Shown: piece by piece, positions 9,713 through 18,984 of the stretch
How the letters are laid out: each line of letters begins with the position of its first letter
How positions within the stretch are numbered: the first letter of the stretch is position 1
DNA from: Microscillaceae bacterium
Lineage (GTDB): Bacteria > Bacteroidota > Bacteroidia > Cytophagales > Microscillaceae
Direction: 5' to 3'
Assembly (NCBI GenBank): GCA_025054775.1
Contig: JANWZA010000011.1
Coordinates: 62,001-126,000 of the forward strand
Length of the DNA: 64,000 bases
Translations under genes and position numbers: made by a program
Notes under the pieces: model-generated
Seen by the model: the letters and a program-made list of their open reading frames with translations, nothing else
Database searches by the model: none
What the model was told of the DNA's origin: nothing

Positions 9713-10303
9713 TTACTGGCGTCGGCTAATCCGAAGCGTATCCGTACTGACTTCATTGCTCAAATTCAAGGCTCTATCTGCAATTTGTATCTTAAAACGT
9801 AAAGTAACAAAATCTAAAATACGATTAGGGTTGTTCAAATCTCTAAAATTATTGATATCTCGCTGAAAAAAGGCAAAGTCAATACCATAATTAATTACAC
9901 CTTCTAAAGGTGTTCGCCTCAAGTCAGGATTAAGTAGAGGAAAGCGACCATCATAAGTAAGATTGTTCAGGATAATCTCACTTTCCGTATTGCCTACTAC
10001 TCTAAAAATGCGCACAAAGAAATTGTTAAAAAAGCGATTAAGAACTGTTCCACTCACAAACCTGCGATATGCCCCCACTGTATCTCTATCGGCTAAGCCA
10101 AGATCGCCATCACCATCTCGATAATTAATATTGATACGCACAGAATCTCCTGTAAGAAAAGGATCGCGTTTAAGAAAGCGATCAAATCGCTTGAAACTTA
10201 TCTCAGGTACAAATGAAAATGAGGGCTTTTGAAAAAGACATCGACTAAAAAGTAATAGCCCTAACGTAGCTATGATAATACTTAGAATCCGTTGTAATGG
10301 CAT
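9713..10303 (-). CDS. Putative lipoprotein of unknown function
   Basis: I chose the ATG at 10303 over one at 10354 because it places a lipoprotein signal first (MPLQRILSIIIATLGLLLF, then SRC) and lies just downstream of a strong promoter. The mature part contains NYRDGDGDLGLADRDT, an acidic loop that resembles the calcium-loop-like segment of many Bacteroidota surface lipoproteins, then beta-rich sequence. I do not recognise a named family. Probably an outer-membrane-anchored protein. It is convergent with the oligopeptidase gene, 15 nt away. Confidence 0.6.
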   Translation of the reverse strand: MPLQRILSIIIATLGLLLFSRCLFQKPSFSFVPEISFKRFDRFLKRDPFLTGDSVRININYRDGDGDLGLADRDTVGAYRRFVSGTVLNRFFNNFFVRIFRVVGNTESEIILNNLTYDGRFPLLNPDLRRTPLEGVINYGIDFAFFQRDINNFRDLNNPNRILDFVTLRFKIQIADRALNLSNEVSTDTLRISRRQ

Positions 10304-10325
10304 AATAATAGAATTTGAATTTATG

Positions 10326-10355
10326 CAAAGATACAAAATTTGCTCTAATTGCAAA
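10326..10355 (-). promoter_or_regulatory. Promoter of the 9713-10303 lipoprotein gene
   Basis: Minus strand TTTG (10352-10355), 18 nt, then TATCTTTG (10326-10333): both Bacteroidota promoter boxes at standard spacing. The predicted transcript starts near 10320, about 17 nt before the ATG at 10303. This supports that start over the one at 10354, which would lie upstream of the promoter's transcription start. Confidence 0.65.
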
Positions 10356-10412
10356 GATCTCTTTCAACTATAAAGTTGTATTAATTACATTAAGTTAGCA
10401 GAGATCTCAAAA

Positions 10413-10444
10413 TTGTTTTTTTTTCCTAAAAAACTATATCTTTG
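10413..10444 (+). promoter_or_regulatory. Promoter of the GAF/PAS sensor gene
   Basis: TTG (10413-10415), 21 nt, then TATCTTTG (10437-10444), about 29 nt before the ATG at 10474. It is divergent from the lipoprotein promoter at 10326-10355. Confidence 0.6.
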
Positions 10445-10473
10445 TGAAATCATTGGACTTTGAGGCAAAGTAA

Positions 10474-13002
10474 ATGACAAAACCCACTAAAAATAACAAA
10501 CTACGTTTCAGTACGGCTATCTTCTATTCTTTTTGGTACAGACTCGTATTCGGAGCTGGCGGAGTGGGGCTTTTTTTTATTCTTGTGATGTCAGTCGCCT
10601 TTTTAGTTAATACAGATACGTACAATCACAGCCAAAAAGTTATTAAATATTACAAGCCTCTGCACCAACAAACTATTCAAATTCGTGAAGGAATACAAGA
10701 CTGTATTAACGTTTTCAACAAAGGTATTTATTCCAAAACTAATATCCAAGAAAAAGAAAGCCAAGAGGCCTATTTTTCACAAGAATTACAAGAAATTTGG
10801 CGATACGAAGTGAAACGCAGTTTAGACTCGGTAGCTACTCTCATAAAAAATACTCCTAATGAAGCTGTAGAAGATATTTTTAATGAAATAAAAACCCAAC
10901 TTAACCGCTTATATCGCGACTTTAACAGTGCTATACAAGCCGTAGGGCAACCTAAACAAGAATTCCTAACGGAAAAAAAAGATAAAATTTATTTCAACCC
11001 TACCTTAGCCGAAGTAATTGAACGCGAAATTTTACCTACACAACGGCAAATAAATAAACTTTTTGATCAACTTAATGAAAAACAACAAATAGACCTCTCT
11101 AGTAAAAATATCGCCTTAGCTACCAACCTGCAAATTTATAATTGGGTAATTACTGGATTAATCATCTTCTCAATGATTATCCTCTATTTAGCAGTTGGAA
11201 ATATTCACTCATTTCTATTACAAGAAGAAGCTCCAATCAAACTCTTTTTAGAGCAGCTCAATCAAGGGAATATTCCCCCCAAAGTCAAAGTAAAAAGTGC
11301 CGAATTTACTCAAATTGCCACACTCTTAAACCTATTTGCCCGACAATTGCATGAAGTAGAAAAATTTGCCTTAGAAGTAGGCAAAAAAAATTATGAAAGC
11401 GATATTAAAATGTTTGGGGATAAAGGAAACCTTGGAGAAGCCTTAGCTAAAATGCGCGATAGCCTGCGCCAAATTGCCGAAACTAATGCCATTCGGTACT
11501 GGACTAATACAGGAATTGCCAAATTTAGTGAAATCCTTACCCGAAATGCTGACAACCTAAACAAACTAGCAGACGAGTTTTTGAAGGAACTTGTAAATTA
11601 CTTAGAAATTAACCAAGGAGGCTTCTTCATTGTAGAAGATACCCCTCAAGGGCAAGTCATGGAACTCAAAGCAACCTATGCATATAATAAGAAAAAATAC
11701 ATTCACCGAACCATAGAAAAAGGAGAGGGCTTATTAGGGCAAGCTTGGAACGAGGGAAATACCATCTATCTCAAAGAAATTCCCAAAGATTACATTGAAA
11801 TCACTTCTGGGCTAGGAGGAGCAGTACCACAAAGCCTTCTAATCGTACCTTTTGCCTCGTTAGGTAAAATATTTGGCTTGTTAGAACTCGCCTCCTTTCA
11901 GGATATACCTACTTACAAGCGCGAATTTGTAGAAAAAATTGCCGAGTTTGTAGGCTCAGCTATTGCAGGCACAAAAAATAACGAACATACTAAACGCCTC
12001 TTGGAAGAATCCCTACAAAAAACACGCATGCTCCAACAACAAGAAGAATTACTAAGGGCTAATATGCGTGAACTGCAAGCCGCACAAAAACAAATGCGCA
12101 TCACCCAAGACATCCTAGCAAGCAAAGAAGCTAACCTTGATGCCGTAATTAACAACACCTCCCACGCCATCATAGCCTTTGATAAAGACTATAACATTAC
12201 TGTCGTTAATAACGTAATGCGAGCCCTCTATTGGCAAGAAGGAGTGAAGTTAGAAGTAGGAAAAAATCTTCTACAAGAAATCCCCTCCAAAGTACTCTTC
12301 AAACGACAATTAGATTTCCAACGTGTACTAAGGGGAGAAAAATTTACTAAATTAGAAATAGAAGAAAACGGCTTCGAAAAAGTATACTATGAACATAGCT
12401 ATAACCCCATCTTTAACGAGAACAAAGAAGTAATCGGTGCTTCTATTTTTACTGAAAATATTACCCAAAGTAAGCTAGCCGAAGAAGCCGTAAAACAAAC
12501 CGAAGCTAATCTCATTTCACTTATCAATAACACCACAGACGGTATCCTAGCTTTGAACCGCAGATACCAAATTATTGTTATCAATGAGGTATACGCAAAA
12601 GAATTACAAAAAAATACTAACAAAGAAGTAAAGCTCAATACTTCTATTTTTGAGTATTTACCCGAAGTAAACCACGAAGATTGGCGAAAACTTTACAACC
12701 AAGCCCTTCAAGGAGAGCGATTCGTAAAAGTATTTGAACGCGGAAAATATCCTAATAAAACATATCGCGAAAACTGGTTCAACCCTATCCGAAATGAAAA
12801 GGGGGAAGTAGTGGGCTTATCTATCTTTGCACGAGATATCACCGAAGCTAAAAAATCAGAAATTAAAATCAAACAATTACTCCTTGAAACCTTAGACGCC
12901 GCAGACCAACTTAAACAACAAGAAGAGAAAATGATACAGCAAGTGAAAGAATATCAAAAACAAATTGAAATTTTAGAACAAAAACTTAAACAGCAAAACT
13001 AA
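10474..13002 (+). CDS. Membrane sensor protein with GAF and two PAS domains, no kinase domain
   Basis: 842 residues. Membrane helices at about 23-46 and 224-246 bracket a periplasmic helical sensor region (about 50-220). A HAMP-like linker follows, then a GAF domain (about 345-500), a coiled coil rich in Q and E (about 505-555), two PAS domains (about 553-675 and 676-800; each has an ISLINNT- or VINNTSH-type start and a YNPI or FNPI strand), and a C-terminal coiled coil. There is no HisKA/HATPase, GGDEF, cyclase or methyl-accepting domain, so the output must go through a partner. It ends 37 nt before hslU. Confidence 0.75.
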   Translation: MTKPTKNNKLRFSTAIFYSFWYRLVFGAGGVGLFFILVMSVAFLVNTDTYNHSQKVIKYYKPLHQQTIQIREGIQDCINVFNKGIYSKTNIQEKESQEAYFSQELQEIWRYEVKRSLDSVATLIKNTPNEAVEDIFNEIKTQLNRLYRDFNSAIQAVGQPKQEFLTEKKDKIYFNPTLAEVIEREILPTQRQINKLFDQLNEKQQIDLSSKNIALATNLQIYNWVITGLIIFSMIILYLAVGNIHSFLLQEEAPIKLFLEQLNQGNIPPKVKVKSAEFTQIATLLNLFARQLHEVEKFALEVGKKNYESDIKMFGDKGNLGEALAKMRDSLRQIAETNAIRYWTNTGIAKFSEILTRNADNLNKLADEFLKELVNYLEINQGGFFIVEDTPQGQVMELKATYAYNKKKYIHRTIEKGEGLLGQAWNEGNTIYLKEIPKDYIEITSGLGGAVPQSLLIVPFASLGKIFGLLELASFQDIPTYKREFVEKIAEFVGSAIAGTKNNEHTKRLLEESLQKTRMLQQQEELLRANMRELQAAQKQMRITQDILASKEANLDAVINNTSHAIIAFDKDYNITVVNNVMRALYWQEGVKLEVGKNLLQEIPSKVLFKRQLDFQRVLRGEKFTKLEIEENGFEKVYYEHSYNPIFNENKEVIGASIFTENITQSKLAEEAVKQTEANLISLINNTTDGILALNRRYQIIVINEVYAKELQKNTNKEVKLNTSIFEYLPEVNHEDWRKLYNQALQGERFVKVFERGKYPNKTYRENWFNPIRNEKGEVVGLSIFARDITEAKKSEIKIKQLLLETLDAADQLKQQEEKMIQQVKEYQKQIEILEQKLKQQN

Positions 13003-13039
13003 TTTTATCAAATTCAGACCCAATTAGAACAGCTTAACC

Positions 13040-14428
13040 ATGAGCATGGAAAAGTATCTTACCCCTAAACAAATTGTTGCCGAATTAGATAAATATATCG
13101 TTGGGCAAGCCGAAGCTAAACGACAGGTAGCTATCGCCCTACGAAACCGATGGCGAAGATTACACAGCCCTGCTGACATGAAACAAGAAATTATGCCTAA
13201 CAATATTCTCATGATCGGAGCCACAGGTGTAGGGAAAACAGAAATTGCCCGTAGACTCGCCAAACTGGCTGATGCTCCCTTCGTCAAGGTAGAAGCCTCT
13301 AAATTTACCGAAGTAGGCTACGTAGGGCGAGATGTAGAAAGTATGGTACGCGACCTTATGGAACAGGCTATCAACATGGTAAAATCTCAAAAAAGAGAAC
13401 AAGTAAAACAAAAAGCCCTAGAAATGGCAGAAGAGATTATCTTAGACATCTTAATCCCCGCTGTCACAGAAAAAAAGTCTAAAACCATGCTTGGATTTGA
13501 CAACGAAGAGGTAATAGATGAAGAATATGCCCTCAACCAACGCACTCGTGAAAAATTTAGAGAAAAAATACGCAGAGGTGAACTCGACGACCGAAAAATT
13601 GAAATTGAAATCCAGCAAAGCCCAGTCCACAGCGTTGGAATTGCAGGACCAGGCGTTGATGAAGTAGCAATAATGAATCTACAAGAAATGATTAGTGGAA
13701 TACTACCTAAAAAAAGCCGTAAACGAAAAATGTCTATTGCCGAAGCCCGAAAATATTTGTTAGAAGAGGAAATCAACAAACTCATTGACATGGACGAAGT
13801 TAAAGAAGAAGCCTTGAAAAAAGCAGAAAATGCAGGAATTATTTTTATTGATGAGATAGATAAAATTGCAAGTAAAAATAGAGGTGGCTCAGGCGGACCT
13901 GACGTGAGCCGTGAAGGAGTACAACGCGATTTGTTACCAATTGTAGAAGGAAGTGCTGTAAATACTAAATACGGTGTAGTCAATACTGAACATATTCTTT
14001 TCATTGCCGCAGGTGCCTTTCATTTCGCCAAGCCCTCTGACCTAATTCCTGAATTACAAGGGCGCTTCCCTATTCGTGTAGAATTACAAAGCCTCACCAA
14101 AGAAGACTTTTATAGAATATTAAAAGAACCCAAAAATTCGCTTACCAAACAATATACCGCCCTATTAGCTGCCGAAGGTGTAACCCTCTCTTTCAATGAA
14201 GATGCCTTATTAGAAATTGCTGAGATTGCTTATCAAATCAATACTGAAATTGAAAATATTGGAGCAAGACGCTTACATACCGTTATGAGTCATTTGCTTA
14301 ATCAATTTATGTTTGAAGTTCCCGATGTTATTCCTCCTAATGCTCATATTGTAGTTACTGCTGAATTAGTACGCGAGCGGCTACAAGAGCTTGTTAAAAA
14401 CAAGGACTTGAGCCAGTATATCTTGTAA
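13040..14428 (+). CDS. hslU: ATP-dependent protease ATPase subunit HslU
   Basis: 462 residues, close to the usual size for HslU (about 440-460). It opens with [17 protein letters not shown]; Walker A is GATGVGKT at 60-67, the intermediate I-domain is present (about 110-245), Walker B FIDEIDKI lies near 270, and the arginine-finger segment is LQGRFPIR. The C-terminal tail DLSQYIL is the part that docks into HslV, so it looks able to activate the peptidase. Partner hslV is not in this window. HslUV unfolds and degrades proteins in the cytoplasm. Confidence 0.95.
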   Translation: MSMEKYLTPKQIVAELDKYIVGQAEAKRQVAIALRNRWRRLHSPADMKQEIMPNNILMIGATGVGKTEIARRLAKLADAPFVKVEASKFTEVGYVGRDVESMVRDLMEQAINMVKSQKREQVKQKALEMAEEIILDILIPAVTEKKSKTMLGFDNEEVIDEEYALNQRTREKFREKIRRGELDDRKIEIEIQQSPVHSVGIAGPGVDEVAIMNLQEMISGILPKKSRKRKMSIAEARKYLLEEEINKLIDMDEVKEEALKKAENAGIIFIDEIDKIASKNRGGSGGPDVSREGVQRDLLPIVEGSAVNTKYGVVNTEHILFIAAGAFHFAKPSDLIPELQGRFPIRVELQSLTKEDFYRILKEPKNSLTKQYTALLAAEGVTLSFNEDALLEIAEIAYQINTEIENIGARRLHTVMSHLLNQFMFEVPDVIPPNAHIVVTAELVRERLQELVKNKDLSQYIL

Positions 14429-14475
14429 TCAATCACCGAATCAATAAATTGTCAAATCCTCTTCACTCAGTCTCT

Positions 14476-15795
14476 ATGCAAACTTTTACTATATATTTGC
14501 TTGTAACTCAAGCCTTTATCTTAGCAATTACCCAAAACCTATTTGCTCAAAAACCGATGCCTGCTAAACCTCAAACCAAACCTATCGTATTAATCGGCGG
14601 AACAGCACACTTAGGCAACGGACAAATAATCGAAAATGCTTTTATCCGCTTCGAAAAAGGCATAATCACTGAGATTACTACAACTAATCCAACTCTAGAA
14701 AGCCAAACCGCAGGAGCAGACGTAATCAGAACCACAGGAAAACATATTTACCCAGGTTTTATTTTACCCAACTCCTCCCTTGGACTAACTGAAATTCAAG
14801 CAGTTAGAGCCTCTAATGACCTAATAGAAGTAGGAACCTACAACCCCCACATACGCAGCTTAATTGCTTACAACACTGACTCTGACATCATCCCCACTAT
14901 TCGCAACAATGGTGTCTTATTAGTACAAACGCGACCACAAGGAGCTACCATTTCAGGACAATCCTCTATCTTTGAACTTGACGGATGGAACTGGGAGGAT
15001 GCCGTACTCCAACCTGACGACGGCATACACCTAAACTGGATACCAATGTTTACACACACTAGCTGGCGAGAGGGAGATAGAAACCTCAAAAAAAATGAAA
15101 ATAGAACCCAAGCTATCGCCGACTTGGAAAACTTTATGAACGAAGCCCTAAGCTATGCACAAACCCCCAACCCAACCCCTAAAAACTACAAACTAGAAGC
15201 TATGAAAGGGTTATTTGACGGCTCAAAACGACTTTATATTCACGTTAATTTCAGCCGTGAAATTGTAGAGAGTATACAATTTGCCCAAAAAATGAAAATA
15301 AAAAAAATTGTAGTGGTAGGGGGACGTGATGCCTTACAAGTAGCAGACTTTCTTAGAGATAACCAAATTCCAGTACTTTTAGAGCGAGTTCACCGCCTAC
15401 CTAGTTACGAAGAGGAAGGTGTATTCAACCCCTATCAATTGCCCATGTTGCTCAAAAAAGCAGGAATTTTAGTAGGCTTAACCTACGATAGCAATGAGCC
15501 TATGGGTTCGCGAAACTTACCCTTTTTGGCAGGAACAGCCGCCGCCTATGGATTGAGCAAAGAAGATGCTCTTATGACTATTACGCTAAATACAGCTCAA
15601 ATCCTAGGAATTGACCAAAAAGTAGGTTCCTTAGAAAAAGGTAAACACGCTACACTCTTTGTCTCCTCAGGTGATGCCCTAGATATGCGAACAAATATTG
15701 TAGAAGTGGCTTTTATTCAAGGAAAGCAAATCCTATTAGAAGATAAGCAGAAGTATCTCTTCCGAATGTATCAAGAGAAATACAACTTGAAATAG
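14476..15795 (+). CDS. Secreted amidohydrolase-like protein lacking the HxH motif
   Basis: The ATG at 14476 puts a signal peptide first (to about residue 24, ending LFAQ); an in-frame TTG at 14449 is less likely. The fold follows imidazolonepropionase-like amidohydrolases: IVLIGGTAHLGNGQIIENAF, KHIYPGFILP, and a late LGIDQKVGSLEKGKHATLFV. Where active members have GLIDxHxH, this protein has GFILPNSSLGL, so the first metal pair is absent. It may be non-catalytic or use another chemistry. It lies between hslU and the divIC-like gene, 11 nt before the latter. Confidence 0.7.
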   Translation: MQTFTIYLLVTQAFILAITQNLFAQKPMPAKPQTKPIVLIGGTAHLGNGQIIENAFIRFEKGIITEITTTNPTLESQTAGADVIRTTGKHIYPGFILPNSSLGLTEIQAVRASNDLIEVGTYNPHIRSLIAYNTDSDIIPTIRNNGVLLVQTRPQGATISGQSSIFELDGWNWEDAVLQPDDGIHLNWIPMFTHTSWREGDRNLKKNENRTQAIADLENFMNEALSYAQTPNPTPKNYKLEAMKGLFDGSKRLYIHVNFSREIVESIQFAQKMKIKKIVVVGGRDALQVADFLRDNQIPVLLERVHRLPSYEEEGVFNPYQLPMLLKKAGILVGLTYDSNEPMGSRNLPFLAGTAAAYGLSKEDALMTITLNTAQILGIDQKVGSLEKGKHATLFVSSGDALDMRTNIVEVAFIQGKQILLEDKQKYLFRMYQEKYNLK

Positions 15796-15806
15796 TAAAA
15801 ACTACC

Positions 15807-16106
15807 ATGTGGAATATCACGCAACGAATCCTTAGTAATTTTTACGTATGGGCTTTTTTGCTTTTTGCTCTATGGATTACTTTCCTAGATACCAACAGCT
15901 TAATTGTGCAGTACAAGCGCTATCATCGCCTCAAAGAGTTAGAGCAAGAGAAGGCCTATTACGAAAAAAGCATAAAAGAAATTGAAAAAAGCCGTAAAGA
16001 ATTGATAAATAACCCTAATTTGCTAGAAAAATTTGCACGTGAAAAATACTTTATGCGAAAAAAAGATGAGGAAGTATACGTAATTACACCACCCAAAAAA
16101 CCCTGA
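15807..16106 (+). CDS. Septum formation initiator (DivIC/FtsB family)
   Basis: 99 residues: one membrane helix (about 12-30), a coiled coil (about 40-70, ELEQEKAYYEKSIKEIEKS), then the family's closing motif NLLEKFAREKYFMRKKDEEVYVI. FtsB/DivIC is a bitopic division protein that pairs with FtsL to stabilise the divisome. An FtsL-like gene is at 41046-41444 in this same window, far from here. No other division genes are adjacent. Confidence 0.85.
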   Translation: MWNITQRILSNFYVWAFLLFALWITFLDTNSLIVQYKRYHRLKELEQEKAYYEKSIKEIEKSRKELINNPNLLEKFAREKYFMRKKDEEVYVITPPKKP

Positions 16107-16241
16107 CCTACAAAGTTACGTAGTATTTTAAGAGACTATCCTTCTTAAAACACTTATTATCTTTTCTTACTTTGACAAGTTAGGCAATAAGTTACATATT
16201 TGTATGCACAACTTTTGGATACACAACCTTTCTAAAATCAC

Positions 16242-17594
16242 ATGGTACAAAGCATCAATCCATATACGCAAGAGGTTATTCAATCTTTTACTCTACATAC
16301 CCAAGCTGAAATAGAACTAATTTTGCAAAATGCTCAAAAGGCTTTCCTAGGCTGGCAATCTACTGAAGTAAGCGAAAAAACTGCTCTCTTGGGCAAAATT
16401 TCTTATCTACTTAAAGAAAAAAAGCAAGAATTAGCAAAAAGAATTAGCCAAGAGATGGGAAAACCCTTACAAGAAGCTATCGCCGAAATAGAAAAATGTA
16501 GCTTCGCTTGCGACTACTACAAGAACGTAGCCAAACAATATCTACAACCTACTCACACAGCCACAGAAGCCAAAGAAAGTAGAATATTGTACGAACCATT
16601 AGGAGTGATATTAGGCATTATGCCATGGAATTTTCCTTTTTGGCAGGTATTCCGCTTTGCTATCCCTTGTTTGGTGGCAGGTAACACAGTCTTGCTAAAA
16701 CATGCTCCCAACGTTTGGGGATGTGCTGAAGCCATAGAACAACTTTTCAGAGAAGCAGGTTTTGAACAAGGTATTTTTCAAATACTAAAAATTCAGGTGG
16801 AAGAGGTAGAAAAAGTAATTGCTTCCCCCGTGGTGAAGGCTGTCAGTTTTACAGGAAGCACCCAAGCAGGGAGTAAGGTAGCTCAATTAGCTAGTAAGTA
16901 TTTGAAAAAAAGTGTGTTAGAACTGGGAGGGAGCGATGCTTTTATCGTATTGCCCGATGCGGATTTAGAAAAGGCAAGCCAAGTGGCGGTTCAGTCGCGT
17001 ATGCTTAATACAGGGCAGAGTTGCATTGCAGCAAAGCGATTTTTGGTTGAAAAAAGCGTTTACCATACCTTCTTGCAATTGCTTTTAGAGAAAATAAAGA
17101 TGCTTCGTACAGGCAATCCTCTAGAAATCAATACACAAATTGGTGTATTAGCTCGCCCTGACCTAGCAGATAAAGCCGAACAACAACTTCGCCAAAGTAT
17201 TGCTCTTGGAGCTAAACTTTTGACAGGGGGAGTACGTCAAAATAATTTTTTCGCACCTACGCTTTTAGCTGATGTAACCCCAGAAATGCCTGTGTTTCAA
17301 GAAGAGGTATTTGCTCCCATTGCTGCCGTTATGCCTTTTGATAACATACAAGAGGCTATTCACCTCGCTAACCAAAGCCCTTACGGTTTAGCTGCTACCC
17401 TTTGGACAAGTAACACGAACAAAGCCAAAGAGTGGGCAAAGCAATTAGAGGTAGGCTGCGTAACAATAAATAACCTAACCAAATCCGACCCACGTATGCC
17501 TTTCGGAGGAGTAAAGCAATCAGGTTTTGGCAGAGAGTTGAGCTACTTTGGTATTTATGAATTTTGTAATATTAAAAGTTTGTGGCTATATTAG
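16242..17594 (+). CDS. NAD(P)-dependent aldehyde dehydrogenase, succinate-semialdehyde type
   Basis: 450 residues. It opens with INPYTQEVIQSF; the cofactor region includes PWNFPFWQVFR and FTGSTQAGSKVA, the general base is in LELGGSDAF, and the catalytic cysteine is C261 in NTGQSCIAAKRF. The end, MPFGGVKQSGFGRE, is typical. Best match from memory is the GabD-like succinate-semialdehyde dehydrogenase group, which oxidises the aldehyde to succinate. The exact substrate is inferred. It is slightly shorter than E. coli GabD (about 480) but appears complete. Single gene, convergent with the next. Confidence 0.85.
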   Translation: MVQSINPYTQEVIQSFTLHTQAEIELILQNAQKAFLGWQSTEVSEKTALLGKISYLLKEKKQELAKRISQEMGKPLQEAIAEIEKCSFACDYYKNVAKQYLQPTHTATEAKESRILYEPLGVILGIMPWNFPFWQVFRFAIPCLVAGNTVLLKHAPNVWGCAEAIEQLFREAGFEQGIFQILKIQVEEVEKVIASPVVKAVSFTGSTQAGSKVAQLASKYLKKSVLELGGSDAFIVLPDADLEKASQVAVQSRMLNTGQSCIAAKRFLVEKSVYHTFLQLLLEKIKMLRTGNPLEINTQIGVLARPDLADKAEQQLRQSIALGAKLLTGGVRQNNFFAPTLLADVTPEMPVFQEEVFAPIAAVMPFDNIQEAIHLANQSPYGLAATLWTSNTNKAKEWAKQLEVGCVTINNLTKSDPRMPFGGVKQSGFGRELSYFGIYEFCNIKSLWLY

Positions 17595-17601
17595 CCCAAA
17601 A

Positions 17602-18837
17602 TTATCCTATGTAAAAAATATAGCTGATATAAATCGCACTAGTTAAACCAATAAAAGCCGCTAACAAGCCACAAGTCGCCGCATAGCGTGTCTGTTTTAC
17701 ATTGATTGAGCCAAAATATACGGCTAAAATATAAAGTGTAGTATCGGTAGTACCTTGAAATACACAAGCTAGCAAGCCCATAAAAGTATCAGGTCCGTAG
17801 GTCTTCATAATTTCTAACATCATACCCGTAGAACCACTACCGCTCAAGGGCTTCATAAAAGCTACAGGTAAAGCTTTAGTAAATTCTCCTTCTATACCAA
17901 AAAATTGAAAAACATCCTCTAGAGTATTAGTAAGTAATTCCAATGCTCCCGCAGTACGAAAAACTCCTATGGCAATCAAAATACCTACTAAATAGGGAAT
18001 AATTTTTACGGCAATATCAAATCCTTCTTTGGCTCCCTCTATAAAAGCATCATAGATATTAATACGCCGAATTAGCCCTAAAACAATAAAAAAAATTATC
18101 AATGAAAAAAGCATAAAATTGCTTACTATACCTGAAACGGTTTTTATCTCTTCTTGAGGTAAGCTAGCAAAATAGCTGATTGTCAGCCCAATAAATGCAA
18201 TAATACCTAATAGGTAGGCTAAAAGTACTCTATCCCAAAGTTTAATACGTTGATAAATTGCCACTAAAATCATACCTGAAAGTGCCGTAATACTAGTAGA
18301 AAGCAAAATCGGAATGAATACATCAGAGGGATTAGCGGCACCCGCTTGCGTACGATACATCAAAATTGTAACAGGAATAAAGGTTAGCCCTGTGGTATTG
18401 AGTACAGCAAACATAATTTGGGCATTAGTAGCCACGTCAGGGTTAGGGTTGAGGGTTTGCATCTCCTTCATTGCTTTAATGCCTAGCGGAGTACCTGCAT
18501 TATCTAACCCTAACAAATTGGCTGATAGTTTCATAAAAATAGGGGCGATAGCAGGATGCCCCTCAGGAATTTCAGGAAAGAGCCGCTTAAAGAAGGGACC
18601 AAAGCCCCAAGCTAATAACTTAACGATACCTGCTTTCTCTCCTATTTTCATAATCCCCATCCACATTGCCATCGTGCCTGTGAGTCCAAGTGCTACTTCA
18701 AAACCTGTTTTCGAGTTTTTGAACGTAGAGTCTACTAATTTGGCAAAAATTTCGGTATCTCCATAAACGAATAGCTGAAAGCACGCTATTAGAAATGCAA
18801 TGACAAAGAAAGATATCCAAATGTAGTTTAGTGCCAT
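17602..18837 (-). CDS. SpmA-SpmB fused nucleoside-recognition (Gate) membrane protein
   Basis: 411 residues with about ten hydrophobic helices. The first half carries SpmA features (MWMGIMKIGEKAGIVKLLAW, then LLGLDNAGTPLGIKAMKEMQ) and the second half SpmB features (AIGVFRTAGALELL, MKPLSGSGSTGMMLEIM, FQGTTDTTLYILAVYFGS). In Firmicutes these are separate spore maturation proteins; in Bacteroidota a fused form is common and has nothing to do with spores. The Gate domain is thought to move nucleosides or other small molecules. The substrate is unknown. Confidence 0.85.
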   Translation of the reverse strand: MALNYIWISFFVIAFLIACFQLFVYGDTEIFAKLVDSTFKNSKTGFEVALGLTGTMAMWMGIMKIGEKAGIVKLLAWGFGPFFKRLFPEIPEGHPAIAPIFMKLSANLLGLDNAGTPLGIKAMKEMQTLNPNPDVATNAQIMFAVLNTTGLTFIPVTILMYRTQAGAANPSDVFIPILLSTSITALSGMILVAIYQRIKLWDRVLLAYLLGIIAFIGLTISYFASLPQEEIKTVSGIVSNFMLFSLIIFFIVLGLIRRINIYDAFIEGAKEGFDIAVKIIPYLVGILIAIGVFRTAGALELLTNTLEDVFQFFGIEGEFTKALPVAFMKPLSGSGSTGMMLEIMKTYGPDTFMGLLACVFQGTTDTTLYILAVYFGSINVKQTRYAATCGLLAAFIGLTSAIYISYIFYIG

Positions 18838-18984
18838 GCAGACAGCGACATTGCAAGTTGAGGGTTTATTTTGGCAAAAATACGAAAATTAAGCAATTAA
18901 AATATATCGAAAGCAGTATTTTTTGTTTACCTATCCAAAATTATGCAAAATTTGTAAGATAATTGCAAATTTTTGGGGCTTTTA

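Noticed and set aside
13387-14004. 205-residue open frame on the minus strand inside hslU
   Set aside because: It is an antisense shadow of a well-supported gene, with serine-rich sequence typical of reversed coding.
17602-18837. Sporulation function for the SpmA-SpmB fusion
   Set aside because: The family name comes from Firmicutes; fused forms are common in non-sporulating Bacteroidota and no sporulation genes are present.
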